Shown: positions 49,092 to 57,747, numbered from the stretch's first letter. The stretch: 64,000 nt of DNA from Chromobacterium violaceum ATCC 12472 (GCF_000007705.1 NC_005085.1:1054001-1118000), one strand, 5' to 3'. The notes: a model not told the origin generated them from the letters alone. Translations and numbers: made by a program.

Positions 49092-49314
49092 GTCCGCTGC
49101 GCGGACGATGTTTAAGTGCAGGTTCCGTCCGGCAGGCGGGAAAGGGGCTGCGCGGCCAGCCCCCTTTCAACCCCAGGCCGCCCCTGCAGCCCGCGAAACC
49201 CCGGCAAAAAAGCGCCGAACGAGGAGCTGCCGGAACTACATGCGTGCGAAGCTTTGATTCGCTCAGCGGTACGCGCTAGCGTCGCGCGGCGTCGAACAGC
49301 CGGCGTCTTAAAAC
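49092..49314 (-). repeat. Dispersed element, copy 1
   Basis: Read on the minus strand it starts GGTTTTAAG (49314-49306), continues to GCGACGCTAGCGC (49284-49272), has GGGGTTTCGCGGGCTGC, and ends in a hairpin GTCCGCGCAGCGGAC (49106-49092). The same landmarks in the same order occur at 51179-51381 on the plus strand. The middle is diverged with small length changes. Confidence 0.6.
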
Positions 49315-49445
49315 CTCGCCCGGCGCTTTGTTCCCGGCGCGTGCTGAAGGGGAAGAGGGTGTGTCGTATTCATTCCAATGTTTGTGTCCAGATGTTCTTG
49401 CAATTCCTGATGCGGCAGAAAGGCAAGTGGACGTCATAAGCGTAG

Positions 49446-49504
49446 GGTGCAATACCCGGCTTGAAACGATTGGACGCAGCCATTTTCCAGCCGGGCATTG
49501 CACC
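49446..49504. repeat. 15-bp inverted repeat, possible palindromic element
   Basis: GGTGCAATACCCGGC (49446-49460) and GCCGGGCATTGCACC (49490-49504) match at 14 of 15 positions around a 29-base loop. There is no T run. It looks like an intergenic repeat element rather than a terminator. Confidence 0.6.
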
Positions 49505-49523
49505 GCATGTTAGCACCCCAATC

Positions 49524-49558
49524 AAAAACAGCCTGCCGCTGGGAAGCGGACAGGCTGT
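49524..49558 (-). terminator. Terminator of the 49579-49995 gene
   Basis: On the minus strand CAGCCTG(T)CCGC pairs with GCGG(C)AGGCTG and is followed by TTTTTGAT. It lies 21 bases after the stop. Confidence 0.85.
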
Positions 49559-49578
49559 TGGTGTTTATGGAGCAGGGC

Positions 49579-49995
49579 TTACAGCACGTGGGTGAGGAGC
49601 GTCAGCGACTCGCCCAGGCGCTTGTCCAACGGCGCCAGCAACTCGGTGATGCGGCTGGAGGGTAGGCGGACGTCATCGCCCAGGCAAACCAGCAGCTCGA
49701 TAACCGACTGCAAACCCAACTGGCCATGGGCGAGGTGGCAGATGGACTCCACCACCGCCTGCTCGATGTCCTGGCACACATGCGCGACGCGCGCGGCCGG
49801 CTCTCTGACTTTGGCTTGATCCTTGCCGGCCAATTGCTCTTGCAAGGCGGCAAAGGCTTCATGCAGCCGAGTCATGGCCAGCAGGCTGGGCGGATGGGTG
49901 GGGACTTGCTTGTTCAGCAGCCAGCGGCTGCGGGCGGGATGATGGTTGCTCAGGGAAAACGCGAGATGAGACGAACTGCGGGTGATGCTAGGCAT
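49579..49995 (-). CDS. Hypothetical helical protein
   Basis: 138 residues from ATG at 49995 (MPSITRSSSHLAFSLSNHH), ribosome site GAGGG. The C-terminal 90 residues are helical (ALQEQLAGKDQAKVREPAARVAHV as a run of heptad-like segments) with Leu-rich LLTHVL at the end. No signal peptide, membrane segment or recognised motif. Similar small proteins occur in Ralstonia/Chromobacterium genomes as I recall (possibly DUF1484), but I cannot confirm it. Confidence 0.55.
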   Translation of the reverse strand: MPSITRSSSHLAFSLSNHHPARSRWLLNKQVPTHPPSLLAMTRLHEAFAALQEQLAGKDQAKVREPAARVAHVCQDIEQAVVESICHLAHGQLGLQSVIELLVCLGDDVRLPSSRITELLAPLDKRLGESLTLLTHVL

Positions 49996-50265
49996 GGCAA
50001 AACCCTCATTGTGTTTGAACCTTGCGATGGTTGGGCGGACAAGGCTCTGGATATGGTCAAGGCAGAGCGGTAGCGGGAAAACGCCGTAGATCACGGAATG
50101 GGAATTTTCTGCATAAGCACCTCCATGTGTGGCCGTCAGAGCAGCGCATAGCACATAATGAGTGTCATGAAGATATCAATAAAAATCAAAAAGTCACTTA
50201 TAGTTAACATTTTGCAAATCATACCGCGTGGCTTGAGCGCTAGCAAGCGCTGATGCTATCGGGGT

Positions 50266-50529
50266 ATGGAAAACACAACGAAACCCCTGACCGCCCGCGC
50301 GGTTTTCGCCCGCAACCTGCGGATTGCCAGACGCCTGCATGATGTGTCGCAGGAGGCGTTGGCATTGCAGGCGGGGATGAGCCGAACCTATGTGTCAGAG
50401 ATCGAGCGCGGCGAGCGCAATGTCTCCATCGACAACATGGGCGCATTGGCCGACGCCCTGGGCGTGGCGCTGAGAGACTTGGTGGACCCTGAGATGTTTG
50501 GCGGCTTGCTGGACAAGGCGAATAAATAG
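50266..50529 (+). CDS. Xre-family transcriptional regulator
   Basis: 87 residues, essentially one helix-turn-helix domain: LRIARRLHDVSQEALALQAG, then SRTYVSEIERGERNVSIDN, with recognition helix SRTYVSEIER. The C-terminal LADALGVALRDLVD closes the fold. No ligand or toxin domain. Located at the GC-to-AT transition of the island and 79 bases before the next plus-strand gene, which it could control. Confidence 0.9.
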   Translation: MENTTKPLTARAVFARNLRIARRLHDVSQEALALQAGMSRTYVSEIERGERNVSIDNMGALADALGVALRDLVDPEMFGGLLDKANK

Positions 50530-50608
50530 TCGTGCAAGGTGGATAGCTAGTGAGGTTCGCCCACTCTGCTGCTATGTTTGGTTATTAATTTATATATATT
50601 TAAAAGTC

Positions 50609-51061
50609 ATGTTTAACCCCCGTGAGGAACTTGCTGACCTCGAGTCAAAAATGGATATTGCTCGTGATTGTGGCTGTGTACGGCTATTAGAAATTTACTC
50701 GTCGAAGCTGATAAATGAGGTAGGTTGGTTGTTTAGTCAGCTTCCAATGCATGGAATTAACCAATCAATTAAATTGCATAAGATTGATGAGGGCGAGGCT
50801 AAAGAACAGTTCGTTTATCTGATGACTCATGATATGGCTCATTCGATCGATTTAATGCCCATGAAAATGGCAGAATTTTTCTGGGGGGAAATTTTAGATA
50901 GAATAATAGAGCCTGCTGAATTCTTAACGAACACAAAAGGTATGCATAATTTTAATTGGGCAGGGAGTTATGATCCCGCAACAAGCGCAACATTTGATAG
51001 CTGTTTGATTATAAAAAATAGTCGAAAGGCTGTAATTGTAGTGATTGAGGATGAGGATTAG
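50609..51061 (+). CDS. Orphan AT-rich hypothetical protein
   Basis: 150 residues from ATG at 50609 (MFNPREELADLESKMDIARD). Codon use is markedly AT-rich compared with the core genes, a sign of recent acquisition. Mixed alpha/beta, no signal peptide, no membrane segment; ends in a beta strand and acidic tail (AVIVVIEDED). Not recognised. Size and context would fit an orphan immunity protein or island passenger, but nothing shows this. No good ribosome site is visible. Confidence 0.55.
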   Translation: MFNPREELADLESKMDIARDCGCVRLLEIYSSKLINEVGWLFSQLPMHGINQSIKLHKIDEGEAKEQFVYLMTHDMAHSIDLMPMKMAEFFWGEILDRIIEPAEFLTNTKGMHNFNWAGSYDPATSATFDSCLIIKNSRKAVIVVIEDED

Positions 51062-51178
51062 ATGGAAATTCTTGGTCGCTCTGTTACGGCTTATATTTGT
51101 ATTGATTTTCATTGGGGTATAATCGAACCGACTTGCCCCTGTCCCATCAGCGCAAGCCGATTCCGAAGCCCTTTCCAA

Positions 51179-51381
51179 GGTTTTAAGCCGCCGCTTGTTT
51201 GAGCGGGGCGACGCTAGCGCCCCGCGAGTTCGGCGGCGCCTTGGAATGGGCTTTGGAGGCGGGGTTTCGCAGCGCTGCTGGGGCGCCTTTTCTTTCGTCC
51301 ATTTCTTTTGGCGAGGCAAAAGAAATGGACCCGTCCAGCCGGGCGGAACCGGCGCCTAAATATTTGTCCGCGAAGCGGACA
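51179..51381 (+). repeat. Dispersed element, copy 2
   Basis: Starts GGTTTTAAG (51179-51187), then GCGACGCTAGCGC (51208-51220), GGGGTTTCGCAGCGCTGCTG, the internal hairpin at 51297-51330, and the end hairpin GTCCGCGAAGCGGAC (about 51366-51380). It is the inverted partner of 49092-49314. GC-rich, unlike the AT-rich genes on both sides. It fills most of the 374-base gap 51062-51435; no gene is seen there. Confidence 0.6.
51297..51330. repeat. Perfect 14-bp stem in dispersed element copy 2
   Basis: GTCCATTTCTTTTG and CAAAAGAAATGGAC flank a 6-base GCGAGG loop. The stem is perfect. It is not present in recognisable form in copy 1. Confidence 0.85.
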
Positions 51382-51435
51382 CAACACTAATTGGTATTGC
51401 GTAGTAAACTTTGGGCTTTACGTGGTTCAGCTGAC

Positions 51436-52800
51436 TTACAGCCAAGGTGGGTGATGATATTCTAAAAGTGGATTTTCTTTTAATCGCTGTACAACTTTTT
51501 CTGCATGGCGATATGACTCATCATTCTTTGTGAGTGAGTGAATTTTTTCTTTGTAATGCTCGATATCAGTAATACTTGGGCTATTTTCACTTTCTGAAAA
51601 ATGAAAGTACATTGGGATGTCATTTTCCGTAAATTTTTCATGCTCATAAATGGCGACTAGTCCATTAATATAGCCTTCAATATATGCAATGTCTTCGAAA
51701 ATGCCACGATTAATTATTTTATTTTTTATATCTTCGTATTTGTTTATAATTTCTTTTAGTTCGCATGCATGAGAGTATTCAGAGTTCCCACTCATATTAA
51801 TTGCACGTTCTAGAGAGTGTTTTAATCCATCTTGATAACATGCCGAATAGATTGCATCAGGTTGATTGAGAAAATTAATTTCACTATGAAGTCTGTTGTG
51901 TTGAATGTTTGTTTTATATAAAAGCCGAGCGGAAAATTCTATAAATGAATCTTTTATAAAATGGCTGGCTATTTTAGGGTGTTGCTTTAATTTTTTAATA
52001 AAATACGTTCCATCCGTAATAATCGGAATTAGCCCAATTTTTCTAAACTTTTCTATCTCATTTTCAAATGGCGTTACTATATATGCTTGCTTGTGTAAAC
52101 CTCGCATTTGTTTTCTAACAAAAGTATATATGCTGTTAAAGTCATAATCGGATAATGAGTATCCAATGAATATTATTGTTTGCGTTGCAAGAATGTCTTT
52201 TAGTTTGCTTCCTATTATTCCCTTGCTTAAATTTTTTGTGCATTTTTTGTAATCATCGGCGTCTGCAATAATCGATCCAAAATTGGTTTCTGATCCGTGT
52301 ATTTTTAATACTCTTCTCTTTGCGGCTTCCCAGAATGCTATGTCTTGGTCAAATACAAATGGGGTTGCCTTACATTCCTCCTCAAAAAATGTATCCCAAT
52401 TGGTTGTGATGATATTCTTGATAGGGAAGAATGTTCCTAATTCTCTATGGAATCTTGTTGCCATTTTACGGAGTTCTGGAAATGATTTTATTAGAGAGAA
52501 TCTTTTAGTTATCATTTCCAATAATTTTATCCTGCCATTAGGCTGTGATTTTAGAGCTTGCATTAGATTTGGAAATGTAAGTTCTTTGACCCTTAAGTGG
52601 GGATTGATTTTGTAAAGTTCTAGTGCTACATCATCATAAAATGTATTTTTGAGAACGATGCGAGATTCTGTGCTAATGCCTGCACCTGCAAATATCGTAA
52701 CCTTTTGTGAGTTAATTTCGTCAATAAGTGCTTCTGATATCTCAAAATCTTTTTCATTTTTACAAATAGCACATTCGCAGGTTAGGGCGTGATTTTCCAT
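51436..52800 (-). CDS. SIR2-domain protein, candidate anti-phage NAD hydrolase
   Basis: 454 residues. An N-terminal CxCxxC (C8, C10, C13) precedes a SIR2-like domain (about 30-270). The NAD site is IFAGAGIS (37-43), with TTNWDTFF (N134, D136), KIHGS (H169 in the catalytic-His position) and IGYSLSDYDF (212-221). The C-terminal 200 residues are helical and unrecognised. The family (SIR2_2-like) includes bacterial defence effectors that deplete NAD during phage infection. Codon use is strongly AT-rich, so the gene is acquired. No partner gene (HerA, Argonaute, TIR) is adjacent. Defence role is inference. Confidence 0.82.
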   Translation of the reverse strand: MENHALTCECAICKNEKDFEISEALIDEINSQKVTIFAGAGISTESRIVLKNTFYDDVALELYKINPHLRVKELTFPNLMQALKSQPNGRIKLLEMITKRFSLIKSFPELRKMATRFHRELGTFFPIKNIITTNWDTFFEEECKATPFVFDQDIAFWEAAKRRVLKIHGSETNFGSIIADADDYKKCTKNLSKGIIGSKLKDILATQTIIFIGYSLSDYDFNSIYTFVRKQMRGLHKQAYIVTPFENEIEKFRKIGLIPIITDGTYFIKKLKQHPKIASHFIKDSFIEFSARLLYKTNIQHNRLHSEINFLNQPDAIYSACYQDGLKHSLERAINMSGNSEYSHACELKEIINKYEDIKNKIINRGIFEDIAYIEGYINGLVAIYEHEKFTENDIPMYFHFSESENSPSITDIEHYKEKIHSLTKNDESYRHAEKVVQRLKENPLLEYHHPPWL

Positions 52801-52850
52801 GTTATTCCATTTCTGATGGATAAATAGGACAGGCTACGTTTAAAGGTCGC

Positions 52851-52883
52851 AAAAAAGCCGCTCACCTTGCAGTGAGCGGCTTT
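52851..52883 (-). terminator. Terminator of lysS
   Basis: AAAGCCGCTCAC pairs with GTGAGCGGCTTT around a 6-base loop, followed on the minus strand by TTTTTT. It marks the border between core genome and the AT-rich island. Confidence 0.93.
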
Positions 52884-52913
52884 CTCTTTAGCCCAATGTA
52901 AGCTTGCTACAGC

Positions 52914-54422
52914 TTACTCCGGACGCATATGCGGGAACAAGATCACATCCCGGATAGAAGGCGCATCCGTCAACAACATCACCAAGCGGTCGATGCCGAT
53001 GCCGCAACCGCCGGTCGGCGGCAGGCCGTATTCCATCGCGCGGATGTAGTCGGCGTCGTAGTGCATCGCCTCGTCGTCGCCGGCGTCCTTCTGGGCGACT
53101 TGCGCCTGGAAGCGCGCGGCCTGGTCTTCCGGATCGTTCAACTCCGAGTAGCCGTTGGCGTGCTCGCGGCCGACGATGAACAGTTCGAAACGCTCGGTCA
53201 GGCCCGGCTGGGTGTCGGAGCCGCGCGCCAGCGGGGACACTTCCACCGGGTAGTCGATGATGAAGGTCGGGTTCCACAGCAGCGATTCGGCGCATTCCTC
53301 GAACAGCGCCAGCTGCAGGCTGCCCAGGCCCGGGGCCGGGGGCAGCTTGCCGCCCAGGCGCTTGATCTCGCTGGCCACCCAGGCGGCGTCGGACAGTTGC
53401 GCGTCGGTGTATTGCGGGTTGTAGTGCTTGATCGCCTGCACGATGGTGAAGCGGTCGAACGGCTTGCCCAGGTCCACTTCCTTGCCTTGGTAGGTCACGG
53501 TGGTGGAGCCGCAGGCAACCAGCGCGCACTCGCGGATGATGGTTTCGGTCATCTCCATCATGCGCTGGTAGTCGCTATATGCTTCGTAGAACTCGATCAT
53601 GGTGAACTCGGGGTTGTGGCGCGTGCTCATCCCCTCGTTGCGGAAGTTGCGGTTGATCTCGAACACGCGTTCCAGGCCGCCGACCACCAGGCGCTTCAGG
53701 TACAGCTCCGGGGCGATGCGCAGGTAGAGCGGCATGTCCAGCGCGTTGTGGTGGGTGACGAAGGGTTTGGCCGACGCGCCGCCCGGGATCGGGTGCATCA
53801 TCGGGGTTTCCACTTCCAGGTAGCCTTCGCCCACCATCACGTCGCGCACCTTCTGCACGATCTTGGAGCGCTTGATGAAGGTTTCGCGGCTTTCCTCGCT
53901 CATGATCAGGTCGGCGTAGCGCTGGCGGTACTTTGTTTCCTGGTCGGCGATGCCGTGGAATTTCTCCGGCAGCGGACGGATGTTCTTGGACAGCATGCGC
54001 ACTTCGGTCGCCTGCACCGTCAGTTCGCCGGTCTTGGTCTTGAACAGCATGCCCTTGACGGCGACGATGTCGCCCAGGTCCCAGCGCTTGAAGTCGGCGT
54101 AGACGTCTTCGCCCACGTTGTCGCGGGAGATGAAGGCCTGGATGCGGCCGCTGACGTCCTGCAGGGTGGCGAAGCTGGCTTTGCCCATCACACGTTTAAG
54201 CATCATGCGGCCGGCGACGGCGACTTCGATTTTCTCGGCTTCCAGCGCCTCTGCCTCTTTGGCGGCGTGGTCGTCCTGCAGCGGTTTGGCGAAGTGGCTG
54301 CGTTTGAAGTCGTTGGGGTAGGCGATGCCTTTTTCGCGGATCGCCTGCAGTTTCTGGCGGCGTTCCGCCATGATCTGGTTTTCGTCTTGGCTTTGCGCCT
54401 GTGCTTGTTCGTGATCAGACAT
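52914..54422 (-). CDS. lysS: Lysyl-tRNA synthetase, class II
   Basis: Charges tRNA-Lys. 502 residues from ATG at 54422 ([16 protein letters not shown]), the usual size. The OB-fold anticodon domain (about 60-150) has [16 protein letters not shown]. Class II motifs follow: motif 2 with [20 protein letters not shown] and motif 3 [16 protein letters not shown] terminus [11 protein letters not shown]. Downstream of prfB on the same strand, the same order as the E. coli prfB-lysS operon. Confidence 0.98.
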   Translation of the reverse strand: MSDHEQAQAQSQDENQIMAERRQKLQAIREKGIAYPNDFKRSHFAKPLQDDHAAKEAEALEAEKIEVAVAGRMMLKRVMGKASFATLQDVSGRIQAFISRDNVGEDVYADFKRWDLGDIVAVKGMLFKTKTGELTVQATEVRMLSKNIRPLPEKFHGIADQETKYRQRYADLIMSEESRETFIKRSKIVQKVRDVMVGEGYLEVETPMMHPIPGGASAKPFVTHHNALDMPLYLRIAPELYLKRLVVGGLERVFEINRNFRNEGMSTRHNPEFTMIEFYEAYSDYQRMMEMTETIIRECALVACGSTTVTYQGKEVDLGKPFDRFTIVQAIKHYNPQYTDAQLSDAAWVASEIKRLGGKLPPAPGLGSLQLALFEECAESLLWNPTFIIDYPVEVSPLARGSDTQPGLTERFELFIVGREHANGYSELNDPEDQAARFQAQVAQKDAGDDEAMHYDADYIRAMEYGLPPTGGCGIGIDRLVMLLTDAPSIRDVILFPHMRPE

Positions 54423-54511
54423 GATGACTCCGTGCCGGGTAGGGTTCCTTCGGCAATTAACTAAAAGTACAACGCGAAGGCCGGCCCCGATGGGAGCCGG
54501 CCCGATATGGC

Positions 54512-55619
54512 TTAGACGCCGTGCTTGAGGCTGGCTTCGATGAAGCCGTCCAGGTCGCCGTCCATGACGCCCTTGATGTTGCCCACTTCGTAGCTGGTGC
54601 GCAAATCCTTGATGCGGGATTGGTCGAACACGTAGGAGCGGATCTGGTGGCCCCAGCCCACGTCGGTCTTGGTGTCTTCCAGCGCCTGCTTGGCTTCGTT
54701 GCGCTTCTTCAGCTCCAGCTCGTACAGCTTGGCGCGCAGCATCTGCCAGGCCTCGTCGCGGTTGCGGTGCTGGGAACGGTCGTTCTGGCACTGCACGACG
54801 ATGCCGGTGGGGATGTGGGTCAGACGCACGGCGGAGTCGGTCTTGTTGATGTGCTGGCCGCCGGCGCCGGAGGCGCGATAGGTGTCGGTGCGCACGTCCG
54901 CCGGGTTGATGTCGATCTCGAAGCTGTCGTCCACTTCCGGATACACGAACACCGACGAGAACGAGGTGTGGCGGCGGGCGTTGGAGTCGAACGGCGACAC
55001 GCGCACCAGGCGGTGCACGCCCACTTCGGTGCGCAGCAGGCCGTAGGCGTACTCGCCCTCGATCTTCAGCGTGGCGCTGGTGACGCCGGCCACTTCGCCC
55101 TCGGACAGTTCCAGCACGTCCACCTTGAAGCCCTTGCGCTCGGCGTAGCGGGTATACATGCGCAGCAGCATGCCGGCCCAGTCCTGGGCTTCGGTGCCGC
55201 CGGCGCCGGCCTGGATGTCGATGAAGCAGTTGGTGGGGTCCATCGGATCGTGGAACATGCGGCGGAATTCCAGCTGCGCCACTTTGGCTTCCACTTCTTC
55301 CAGATCGGCCTGCACCGCGAGGATGGTGTCGTCGTCTTCCTCGCTCTTGCCCATGTCGAACAGTTCGCGGCTGTCGCCGATGGTGGCGTTGATGCCGTCC
55401 AGCACCAGCACCACGTCTTCCAGCTGCTTGCGCTCGCGGCCCAGCTCCTGCGCCTTTTTCGGCTCGTTCCAGATATCCGGGTCTTCGGTCAGACGGCTAA
55501 CTTCTTCCAGACGGTCTTTTTTACCGTCGTAGTCAAAGATACCCCCGAATGTCGGCGGCGCGGGCGGCCAGGTCTTCGATTTTGGCCGCGATTTGGTTCA
55601 GAACTTCAACTTCAATCAT
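54512..55619 (-). CDS. prfB: Peptide chain release factor 2 (with +1 programmed frameshift)
   Basis: Recognises UGA and UAA stop codons. Translation starts at ATG 55619 ([16 protein letters not shown]), meets an in-frame TGA after 28 codons, and continues in the +1 frame as complement(join(54512..55534,55536..55619)). The joined product is 368 residues. The stop-codon tripeptide region SPF ([14 protein letters not shown]) and the GGQ motif ([18 protein letters not shown]) are intact. The downstream frame alone would start at an internal codon and lack the N terminus, so the frameshift is required. Confidence 0.97.
55532..55547 (-). promoter_or_regulatory. prfB programmed frameshift site
   Basis: On the minus strand CGGGGGTATCTTTGAC: a Shine-Dalgarno-like GGGGG, slippery CTT, then TGA C. 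This is the classic autoregulatory arrangement: when RF2 is scarce the ribosome slips one base forward at CTT-TGA and makes more RF2. Confidence 0.96.
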
Positions 55620-55685
55620 GCTTGCGCTCCAAATGGCAGTCTGTATTAGTAAATTCAAATGTTCATTCGCGGTTTGACCAAAGAC

Positions 55686-55710
55686 AAAAAGCGCACCGTT
55701 TGGTGCGCTT
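55686..55710 (-). terminator. Terminator of mdh
   Basis: AAGCGCACC pairs with GGTGCGCTT around GTTT; on the minus strand the stem is followed by TTTTTGTC. It lies 20 bases after the mdh stop. Confidence 0.92.
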
Positions 55711-55730
55711 CTCTTCGGTCAGGCCGGCAA

Positions 55731-56711
55731 TCAGCCAAACAGGTGGGCGATGGCTGCGCGCTCTTCTTCCAGCTCGGCCAGGGTCAGGTCCATCCGCTCG
55801 CGGCTGAACGCGTCGATCTCCAGGCCTTCTACACGTTTGTATTCGCCATTTTCGCATACAACCGGTACGCCGTACATCACGCCTTCCGGGATGCCGTAGG
55901 AACCGTCGGAGGGCACGCCCATGGTCACCCACTTGCCATTGGTGCCCAGCACCCAGTCGCGGATGTGGTCGATGGCGGCGTTGGCGGCGGAGGCGGCGGA
56001 GGACAGGCCGCGCGCTTCGATGATGGCGGCGCCGCGCTTGCCCACGGTGGGCAGGAACACGTCGCGGTTCCACACGTCGTCGTTGATCATGGCCTTCACC
56101 GACTGGCCGTCGATGGTGGCGAAGCGGTAGTCGGCGTACATGGTCGGCGAGTGGTTGCCCCACACGGCCAGCTTCTCGATGGAGGCCACCGGCTTGCCGG
56201 TCTTGGCGGCGATTTGCGACAGCGCGCGGTTGTGGTCAAGACGCAACATGGCGGTGAAGTTTTTCGGATCCAGGTCCGGAGCGGACTTCATCGCGATCCA
56301 GGCGTTGGTGTTGGCCGGGTTGCCCACCACCAGCACCTTGACGTCGCGGGCGGCGTGGTCGTTCAGAGCCTTGCCCTGAACGGTGAAGATGGCGCCGTTG
56401 GCTTCCAGCAGGTCCTTGCGCTCCATGCCCTTGCTGCGCGGGCGGGCGCCGACCAGCAGGGCGACCTTCACATCCTTGAATGCCACGTTCGGGTCGTCGG
56501 TGGCGACCATGCCGGCCAGCAGCGGGAAGGCACAGTCTTCCAGCTCCATCATCACGCCCTTCAGCGCGGTTTGAGCCTGCGGCAGGTCCAGCAGATGAAG
56601 AATGACGGGTTGATCTTTGCCCAGCATTTCACCACTGGCAATGCGGAACAGCAGGCTGTAGCCGATCTGGCCGGCAGCGCCGGTAACGGCAACGCGAACG
56701 GGGGCTTTCAT
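55731..56711 (-). CDS. mdh: Malate dehydrogenase
   Basis: Oxidises malate to oxaloacetate with NAD. 326 residues from ATG at 56711 ([20 protein letters not shown]) with AAGGAGA ribosome site; the longer frame upstream is not conserved-looking. NAD motif TGAAGQIG, substrate-loop Arg in [26 protein letters not shown] and the catalytic His in [13 protein letters not shown]. The long-type (Thermus/Burkholderia-like) MDH. Divergent from the gntR-sdh-gltA-sucA genes of the same cycle. Confidence 0.97.
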   Translation of the reverse strand: MKAPVRVAVTGAAGQIGYSLLFRIASGEMLGKDQPVILHLLDLPQAQTALKGVMMELEDCAFPLLAGMVATDDPNVAFKDVKVALLVGARPRSKGMERKDLLEANGAIFTVQGKALNDHAARDVKVLVVGNPANTNAWIAMKSAPDLDPKNFTAMLRLDHNRALSQIAAKTGKPVASIEKLAVWGNHSPTMYADYRFATIDGQSVKAMINDDVWNRDVFLPTVGKRGAAIIEARGLSSAASAANAAIDHIRDWVLGTNGKWVTMGVPSDGSYGIPEGVMYGVPVVCENGEYKRVEGLEIDAFSRERMDLTLAELEEERAAIAHLFG

Positions 56712-56745
56712 TGGCGGACTCTCCTTTGATGTATCCGATAATGAG

Positions 56746-56765
56746 CTGCAGATGTTGCTCTGCAG
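56746..56765. promoter_or_regulatory. Inverted repeat upstream of mdh
   Basis: CTGCAGA-TGTTGC-TCTGCAG, 7-bp arms, 35 bases upstream of the mdh start. Could be a leader hairpin or a regulator site; unassigned. Confidence 0.4.
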
Positions 56766-56853
56766 TATAGGTGTGTTGCGAGTGTAACACGGTTGCCCGT
56801 GAATTTGGATTGGGACGATGGAATATCCGACCAAACAGACGTTTGAGTCTTAT

Positions 56854-56867
56854 GTCTTATATAAGAC
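56854..56867. promoter_or_regulatory. Palindromic operator between mdh and gntR
   Basis: GTCTTATATAAGAC, a perfect 14-bp palindrome 41 bases before the gntR start, with a further GTCTTAT half-site beside it (56847-56853) in an extended (AGTCTTAT)(GTCTTATATAAGAC)TTAT array. Position and symmetry fit a binding site for the adjacent GntR regulator acting on itself and perhaps on mdh. Confidence 0.6.
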
Positions 56868-56908
56868 TTATCTTTACGCTTGATTTGTTTGGTGTTAAAA
56901 CACAGACC

Positions 56909-57643
56909 ATGACAGCCAATACGCTGAGAAGACAGCCGCTTTATGCCCAGGTCAAACAGCTGCTGCTGCAGCGGATGGGCGCCGGCGAATGGGAGGCGCA
57001 CGACGCGCTGCCCAGTGAATGGGAGCTGGCCGACGAGCTGGGCGCGAGCCAGGGCACGGTGAGAAAGGCGTTGTCGGAACTGGTGGATGCGGGGCTGTTG
57101 TACCGCCAGCAGGGCAGGGGCACTTACGTGGCGCCGGTGCCGGGCGACTGGGGCGAGGCCGCGCTGCTGACGCCGGGCCTGTTTTTCGAGCGGCCGGACG
57201 AATTGGTCAGGGAGTTTCTCGGCATGTCCCGGCTGAACGCCAGCGAGGACATCGCCGAGGCTTTGCAATTGCGGCGCCTTGCGCCTTTATTGAGAATTCG
57301 CCAGCTGTGGCGTTGGCACGGCGCCCCGGTGGCGCTGGACGACGCGCTGCTGCCCGCGGAGGCGTTCGACGGCATGGACGCGCGCTGGCTGCGCAACTCC
57401 GCCGGCGTGTACGCGACGCTGCAGCAACGCTTCGGCGTGCGGGTGAAGGTGGTGTGCGAGCAGTTCCGCGCCGAGATGCTGCCGCGCGAGGAGGCGGCGC
57501 TGCTGGGCGTGACCGGCATGGTGGCCGATGTGCCGGCGCTTTGCCTGCTGCGGCTGTCGGCGGACATGGATGGCCGCCCGCTGGAGTGGCGGCAGCGCTA
57601 CTGCCTGACGCACCAGCTGGCCTATACAGTGAAACACGGCTGA
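56909..57643 (+). CDS. GntR-family regulator, HutC (UTRA) subfamily
   Basis: 244 residues from ATG at 56909 (MTANTLRRQPLYAQVKQLL). Winged helix-turn-helix at about 10-75 with PSEWELADELGASQGTVRKAL and QQGRGTYVA. The C-terminal UTRA ligand domain (about 95-240) includes LRRLAPLLRIRQLW and EQFRAEMLP. It lies between mdh and sdhCDAB, so a TCA-cycle intermediate is a plausible ligand and these operons plausible targets, but this is inferred from position. Confidence 0.88.
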   Translation: MTANTLRRQPLYAQVKQLLLQRMGAGEWEAHDALPSEWELADELGASQGTVRKALSELVDAGLLYRQQGRGTYVAPVPGDWGEAALLTPGLFFERPDELVREFLGMSRLNASEDIAEALQLRRLAPLLRIRQLWRWHGAPVALDDALLPAEAFDGMDARWLRNSAGVYATLQQRFGVRVKVVCEQFRAEMLPREEAALLGVTGMVADVPALCLLRLSADMDGRPLEWRQRYCLTHQLAYTVKHG

Positions 57644-57718
57644 GCGCCGCTGTCCTTGACGCAGATTAAACGGCGCGCGGCCAGCGGGATAGACCAACAT
57701 TTGTTAGAATCCCCGGCG

Positions 57719-57747
57719 CATATTGCAGACGAATTTCGCAATATGCC
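57719..57747 (+). promoter_or_regulatory. Inverted repeat in the sdh leader
   Basis: GCATATTGC and GCAATATGC, 9-bp perfect arms with an 11-base loop, about 115 bases before sdhC. TAGAAT just upstream (57706-57711) could be a -10 box. It may be a regulator site or an mRNA hairpin, for example for small-RNA control of sdh, as known elsewhere. Confidence 0.45.

Noticed and set aside
49013-49439. Two overlapping plus-strand frames in the gene-free stretch
   Set aside because: They run through the dispersed element and its hairpins and have no family resemblance.
51436-52800. Classical sirtuin deacetylase (CobB)
   Set aside because: Length, missing CobB zinc-ribbon layout and the TTNWD/GYSLSDYD pattern fit the SIR2_2-like defence group, not CobB.
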